Under the pieces are notes generated by a model. The model made no database searches. It was given only the letters and a program-made list of their open reading frames with translations, and was not told the DNA's origin. A DNA stretch of 8,250 nucleotides. Source: an uncultured Clostridia bacterium (GTDB lineage: Bacteria > Bacillota > Clostridia > Christensenellales > Borkfalkiaceae). The stretch lies in contig CANROI010000058.1 of assembly GCA_947632165.1 (NCBI GenBank), forward strand, positions 1 to 8,250, in the 5' to 3' direction. Positions 4,794 through 8,250 of this stretch are shown piece after piece. The first letter of the stretch is position 1. Each line of letters starts with the position of its first letter. A program made the position numbers and the translations under genes.

Positions 4794-6230
4794 ATGTCTG
4801 ATAAATTGTATTACGAAAACCCGCTCTCCACGAGATATGCGAGCAAGGAAATGCTGAAGAACTTCGGCGATGAGAAGCGGTTCCGCCTCTGGCGGACGCT
4901 CTGGATCGCGCTCGCCGAGAGCGAAATGGAGTTGGGGCTCCCCATCTCGAAGGCGCAAGTCGAGGAGCTGAAGGCGCATGCGGACGAGATCGACTATCAA
5001 AAGGCGGAGGCCTATGAGCGCGAAGTGCGGCACGATGTGATGGCGCATGTCAAGGCCTATGGCGACGCCGCTCCCTCCGCGCGGGCGATCATCCATCTCG
5101 GCGCGACGAGTTGCTTTGTCGACTGCAATTCGGAGCTCATGATCTTGCGGGACGGGCTCGATCTCATCCTGAAGAAGCTCGTCAACGTCATGGACAAGCT
5201 CAAAAAGTTCGCGCTCCGGTATAAGGATGTGCCCACGCTCGGCTTCACCCATCTGCAGCCCGCGCAGCTGACGACGGTCGGCAAGCGCGCGACGCTCTGG
5301 CTGCAGGATCTGATGCTCGACTATGAGAACCTTTTTGATCTGCTTTCGCATTTCAAACTCCGCGGCGTGAAGGGGACGACGGGCACACAGGCAAGTTTCC
5401 TCGACCTCTTCGACGGCGACGAAGAGAAGGTCAAGGAGCTCGAAAAGCGGGTCGTCTCGAAGCTCGGCTACGACAAAGTTTACGGCGTCACCGGGCAGAC
5501 CTATCCGAGGAAGTTCGATTACAACGTGCTCAGCGTGCTCAGCGGCATCGCGCAGAGCGCCTATAAATTCTCCAACGACATCCGCATTTTGCAGAACATG
5601 AAGGAGGTCGAGGAGCCGTTCGAGACCTCGCAGATCGGCTCTTCCGCGATGGCGTACAAGCGCAATCCCATGCGTTGCGAGCGCATGGGCTCGCTCTGCC
5701 GCTATATGCTCACCCTTCCGATAAACAGCGCGGTCACCGCCTCCACGCAGTGGTTCGAGCGCACGCTCGACGACTCGGCAAACCGCCGCATCGTCAACGC
5801 GCAGGCGTTCCTCACCGTCGACGCCGTGCTCAATCTCTACCTCAACGTGGCGGAGAACCTCGTTGTCTATGAAAAGGTGATCGCAAAGCATATCGCCGCG
5901 GAACTTCCCTTCATGGCGACCGAAAATATCATCATGGAATGTGTGAAGGCCGGGGGAGACAGGCAGGAGCTGCACGAGCGCATCCGCGTGCTCTCGCAGG
6001 AGGCGGGCGCCGCCGTCAAGCGGGAGGGGAAGGAGAACGACCTTCTCTCGCGCGTGGAGCGCGACCCGCTTTTTGCCGCCGTGCATGGCAAACTCGGCGA
6101 GATCCTCGATACAAAGAAGTTTATCGGGCGGGCGCCGAAGCAGACGGAGGAGTTCATCGCTTCTGAGATCGATCCCATCCTCGAGCGGCACAAAGCCCTC
6201 CTCGGCGCGCACGGAGAGGTAAAAATCTGA
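4794..6230 (+). CDS. purB: Adenylosuccinate lyase
   Basis: 478 residues of the fumarase/aspartase superfamily. PurB removes fumarate from SAICAR and from adenylosuccinate, steps in IMP and AMP synthesis. Seen: H101 in IIHLGATSC, H153 in TLGFTHLQPAQ, the superfamily signature SSAMAYKRNP (residues 283-292, catalytic serine probably S284), and the PurB-typical STQWFERTLDDSANRR. The length and the closing region (KKFIGRAPKQTEEF) resemble the longer clostridial/eukaryotic-like PurB group rather than the Bacillus form of about 430 residues. The ribosome-binding site is weak: GGCGG at 4781-4785 and a GAGG too close to the ATG. I see no purine riboswitch or PurR-box pair upstream. The gene is followed by a repeat element and a strong terminator, so it ends its transcription unit. 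Confidence 0.96.
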   Translation: MSDKLYYENPLSTRYASKEMLKNFGDEKRFRLWRTLWIALAESEMELGLPISKAQVEELKAHADEIDYQKAEAYEREVRHDVMAHVKAYGDAAPSARAIIHLGATSCFVDCNSELMILRDGLDLILKKLVNVMDKLKKFALRYKDVPTLGFTHLQPAQLTTVGKRATLWLQDLMLDYENLFDLLSHFKLRGVKGTTGTQASFLDLFDGDEEKVKELEKRVVSKLGYDKVYGVTGQTYPRKFDYNVLSVLSGIAQSAYKFSNDIRILQNMKEVEEPFETSQIGSSAMAYKRNPMRCERMGSLCRYMLTLPINSAVTASTQWFERTLDDSANRRIVNAQAFLTVDAVLNLYLNVAENLVVYEKVIAKHIAAELPFMATENIIMECVKAGGDRQELHERIRVLSQEAGAAVKREGKENDLLSRVERDPLFAAVHGKLGEILDTKKFIGRAPKQTEEFIASEIDPILERHKALLGAHGEVKI

Positions 6231-6280
6231 CGCAAAACGCAGAATAGGCGCTTTTGCGTAGTACTATGTCAGACATAATA
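6230..6280 (+). repeat. Two-part repeat element, copy 2 (hairpin plus dyad)
   Basis: ACGCAAAA (6230-6237) pairs with TTTTGCGT (6252-6259), and the inner CGC/GCG adds three more pairs across a one-base bulge; the loop is AGAATAG. Then come TAGTACTA (6259-6266) and the overlapping dyad TATGTC-A-GACATA (6265-6277). Bases 6252-6280 match 2346-2374 with one difference. The paired arm is longer than in copy 1, but the ATAGG core and the GCAAAA/TTTTGC pairing are kept. It lies between the purB stop and its terminator. Confidence 0.8.
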
Positions 6281-6284
6281 TAGG

Positions 6285-6312
6285 AAAAACCCGCGATTTT
6301 TCGCGGGTTTTT
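6285..6312. terminator. Intrinsic terminator after purB
   Basis: AAAAACCCGCGA (6285-6296) and TCGCGGGTTTTT (6301-6312) form a perfect 12-pair stem around a TTTT loop. The GC core with a 3' T-tract on the plus strand and matching A-tract on the 5' side makes it a strong, possibly bidirectional, terminator. It separates purB from the fibre gene. Confidence 0.93.
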
Positions 6313-6350
6313 GTCATACAGGCGGCATTTTCCCGCGGTGAGGCGCTACA

Positions 6351-6389
6351 ATGGAGGAAGAAAATCACCGAGGGAGGATATTTTTTTGA
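6351..6389 (+). CDS. Candidate 12-residue leader ORF overlapping the fibre gene start
   Basis: ATG at 6351 opens a 12-codon frame (MEEENHRGRIFF) whose TGA stop (6387-6389) overlaps the downstream TTG start by two bases. A possible SD, GGTGAGG at 6337-6343, lies seven bases upstream. Its last codons are read through the seven-T run 6381-6387; one more T would join it in frame to the fibre gene. A TACAAT hexamer at 6347-6352 overlaps this ATG and, if it is a -10 box, would preclude the leader; no fitting -35 is seen. Very tentative. Confidence 0.15.
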   Translation: MEEENHRGRIFF

Positions 6390-8250
6390 ACCAAGTCATT
6401 CCAATTACCGTGCGGAACAAGATCGCGTCGACCGAGTTCGACGAGGTCGTGTCCTTCAACAGCGTCTATCGTCTGAAGTTTGATTTCGACGAAGAGTGGG
6501 AGGAATTTCCCGGCCGCGTCGCGGTCGTCATGTGGGCGGGGGGAGCCGCCGAGCGGCTCTTCACGGGCGACGAGTGCGAGATGCCCCGCATCTGTTCCCT
6601 GAGCGCGGAGTCGGTGCTCATCGGCGTTTACAGCGCGATGAATGGGAAGCGGATCGCCTCTTCGTTCGTGCTCCTGCCCTGCCGCGCGGGCGCCTGCGGC
6701 GCGCCGCCGCTCAAGCCCGTCGAGTCCCTGCACGAACAGATCCTCTCCTTCTTCAACGAGCGCGATTGGTCCGTCTTTGAGGAGAAGGTCGCGGAGGGCG
6801 TGTATTCCTCCGTCAGGGTGAACAAGTACGGCTTTGTCACCGAGGGGCATAAGATCATCGAGGTCGGCAAAGAGGGGCAGAGCGAACCCTCGGAAGAGCT
6901 TGCCGTCGGTGGCATCTTCTTCCGCCTCGCGGAGGGGGTCTACACGCCCTGTTACCTCGGCGAAGAGGGGCTCGTTCCGCTCTCCGTTGCGGCGGGCGGA
7001 GGGGGCGCGGCGGGGCATGCCCTCAACATCGGCGAGAAGCGCTACGACGGCTCGTCCGACGTGACTGTGACGGCGGACGATTTAGGGCTTTCCGACGTCG
7101 CCGTTTCGGGCAGCTACAACGATTTGCTCGACAAACCTGCCGCGGCCGGTGTCACTTCGGTGAACGGACAGACGGGGGAGGTCACGATCTCGAAGAACGA
7201 TCTCGACCTCGCGCGTGTCGCAATCACGGGCAGCTACAATGACCTCACCGATAAGCCGAACATAGAGGACGGTCCCGTCACTTCGGTGAACGGCCAGACG
7301 GGGGACGTCACGATCTCGAAGAACGACCTCGGCCTTGCGCGGGTCGCGATCTCGGGCGATTATGAGGACCTTACGAACAAGCCCGATCTCGATTCGACGG
7401 TCACCTCGGTCAACGGCCAGACGGGTGTGGTCACGATCTCAAAGAATGACCTCGATCTCGCGCGGGTCGCGATCACGGGCAGCTACAACGACCTTCTCGA
7501 CAAGCCGAACACAGAGGACGGCCCCGTCACTTCGGTCAACGGGCAGACGGGGGACGTCACAATTTCGAAGAACGACCTCGACCTTGCGAGGGTCGCGATC
7601 ACGGGCGACTATGAGGACCTTACGAACAAGCCCGATCTCGATTCGACGGTCACTTCGGTGAACGGCCTGACGGGGGACGTCACGATCTCGAAGAACGACC
7701 TCGATCTCGCGCGGGTCGCGATCACGGGCAGCTACAACGACCTCAAGGACAAGCCGGGCCTCGATTCGCTCGTAACTTCGGTCAACGGCCAGACGGGCGC
7801 GGTAACGATCTCGAAGAACGACCTCGACCTCGCGCGGGTCGCAATCACGGGCAAATACAGCGATCTTACGGGCGCGCCCGACCTCACTTCTCTCGTCACT
7901 TCGGTGAACGGGCAGACGGGTGCGGTCACGATCTCGAAGAACGACCTCGACCTGCCCCGTGCGGCGCTGACGGGCAGCTACAACGACCTCACCGATCTGC
8001 CCGACCTCACTTCGCTCGTCACGTCCGTGAACGGGCAGAAGGGCGCAGTCACGATCACAAAGAACGATCTCGGCCTTGCACGGGTCGCGATCACGGGCAA
8101 CTATTCAGACCTTACGGGCGCGCCCGATTTCTCCGCTGCCGTGACTTCGGTCAACGGTCAGACGGGCGCGGTCACGATCTCGAAGAACGACCTCGGGCTC
8201 AGCCATGTGACCAACGACCGCCAGATGCCGCTGAGCGATGGGGAGCAGCT
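6386..8250 (+). CDS. Phage tail-fibre/baseplate-like repeat protein, 3' end outside window
   Basis: The frame is open from TTG at 6386 to the window edge, at least 621 codons. AGGGAGGA (6371-6378) lies seven bases before TTG and no better start exists in frame. Residues 1 to about 115 form a beta-rich domain (SFNSVYRLKFDFDEEWEEFPGRV in two parts: SFNSVYRLKF and DFDEEWEEFPGRV) ending in C99RAGAC104GAPP, in the style of N-terminal domains of Firmicutes phage baseplate or fibre proteins. A helical linker (ESLHEQILSFFNERDW) and the segment ALNIGEKRYDGSSDVTVT follow; the latter resembles fibre shaft units. From residue 256 come nine tandem 41-42 residue VTSVNGQTG repeats. The last unit changes to LGLSHVTNDRQMPLS, a common lead-in to the next fibre shaft domain. 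Role inferred: receptor-binding or structural fibre of a prophage or phage-like particle. A surface adhesin is the main alternative. No signal peptide. Confidence 0.75.
   Translation, partial: MNQVIPITVRNKIASTEFDEVVSFNSVYRLKFDFDEEWEEFPGRVAVVMWAGGAAERLFTGDECEMPRICSLSAESVLIGVYSAMNGKRIASSFVLLPCRAGACGAPPLKPVESLHEQILSFFNERDWSVFEEKVAEGVYSSVRVNKYGFVTEGHKIIEVGKEGQSEPSEELAVGGIFFRLAEGVYTPCYLGEEGLVPLSVAAGGGGAAGHALNIGEKRYDGSSDVTVTADDLGLSDVAVSGSYNDLLDKPAAAGVTSVNGQTGEVTISKNDLDLARVAITGSYNDLTDKPNIEDGPVTSVNGQTGDVTISKNDLGLARVAISGDYEDLTNKPDLDSTVTSVNGQTGVVTISKNDLDLARVAITGSYNDLLDKPNTEDGPVTSVNGQTGDVTISKNDLDLARVAITGDYEDLTNKPDLDSTVTSVNGLTGDVTISKNDLDLARVAITGSYNDLKDKPGLDSLVTSVNGQTGAVTISKNDLDLARVAITGKYSDLTGAPDLTSLVTSVNGQTGAVTISKNDLDLPRAALTGSYNDLTDLPDLTSLVTSVNGQKGAVTITKNDLGLARVAITGNYSDLTGAPDFSAAVTSVNGQTGAVTISKNDLGLSHVTNDRQMPLSDGEQ
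7151..8209 (+). repeat. Nine tandem 123/126-bp coding repeats in the fibre gene
   Basis: Units begin (at VTSV) at 7151, 7277, 7400, 7526, 7649, 7772, 7895, 8018 and 8141, so spacing is 126, 123, 126, 123, 123, 123, 123 and 123 bases. The protein consensus is VTSVNGQTGxVTISKNDL, then DLARVAITGxYxDLTxxPxxxS. A degenerate half unit (LGLSDVAVSGSYNDLLDKP) lies just before the first. Units 1+2 and 3+4 form two successive 249-bp dimers with alternating ends (DKPNxEDGP and NKPDLDST), so a two-unit duplication is likely. The ninth unit diverges after about 23 residues. Confidence 0.95.

Noticed and set aside
4650..6212. A 520-codon open frame on the minus strand across purB
   Set aside because: It is antisense to a clear purB, is rich in His/Arg/Leu/Glu as expected for an antisense frame in GC-rich coding DNA, and shows no family motifs. 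The same applies to the minus-strand frames over recR, ybaB and gpsA (335-1402, 1284-2033).
2346..6280. The two dyad copies as ends of a 3.9-kb mobile element
   Set aside because: The segment between them holds tRNA-Val, a hydrolase, dCMP deaminase, cyclophilin and purB with matching codon style and no transposase or recombinase. The copies are direct rather than inverted and each sits in its own 3' untranslated region.
7151..8209. Regular array that might be taken for CRISPR
   Set aside because: The period of 123-126 bases, the continuous open frame and the conserved protein repeat show coding tandem repeats, with no short repeat-spacer pattern.

Overview
The window looks like the chromosome of a GC-rich member of the Clostridia, probably an uncultured gut lineage. 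The pointers are the gene order dnaX-ybaB-recR, a Firmicutes-type ComEB dCMP deaminase, strong GGAGG ribosome-binding sites, and codon use rich in GTC, CTC and CGC. This placement is an inference from gene content and style; I cannot search a database.

Layout. Positions 1-2309 carry a plus-strand run: the 3' end of dnaX, ybaB, recR (abutting ybaB with no gap) and a divergent gpsA-like dehydrogenase. This is replication and recombination housekeeping followed by a dehydrogenase for phospholipid precursors. Positions 2310-2582 are non-coding: one copy of a small repeat (hairpin plus dyad), a cluster of GC-rich hairpins, then a strong promoter that drives a tRNA-Val(GAC) gene at 2583-2659. A minus-strand cytoplasmic lipase-like alpha/beta hydrolase (2738-3523) converges on the tRNA. 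It is divergent from a dCMP deaminase (3698-4147), and an inverted repeat sits midway between their two predicted promoters. A cyclophilin (4225-4743) and purB (4794-6230) follow on the plus strand. A second copy of the same repeat and a perfect intrinsic terminator close that block.

From 6386 to the right edge runs an incomplete gene that starts at TTG. It has a phage baseplate/tail-fibre style N-terminal domain and at least nine 41-42 residue repeats of the VTSVNGQTG type. It is the only phage-like gene visible, and it lies directly against housekeeping genes, so the window may end at the edge of a prophage, a tailocin or a domesticated fibre locus.

Most of the window is ordinary core genome. 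The points most worth a second look are the two-copy hairpin+dyad element, the dyad between the lipase and deaminase promoters, the GpsA with substituted substrate-binding motifs, and the repeat-rich fibre gene with a homopolymer at its start.
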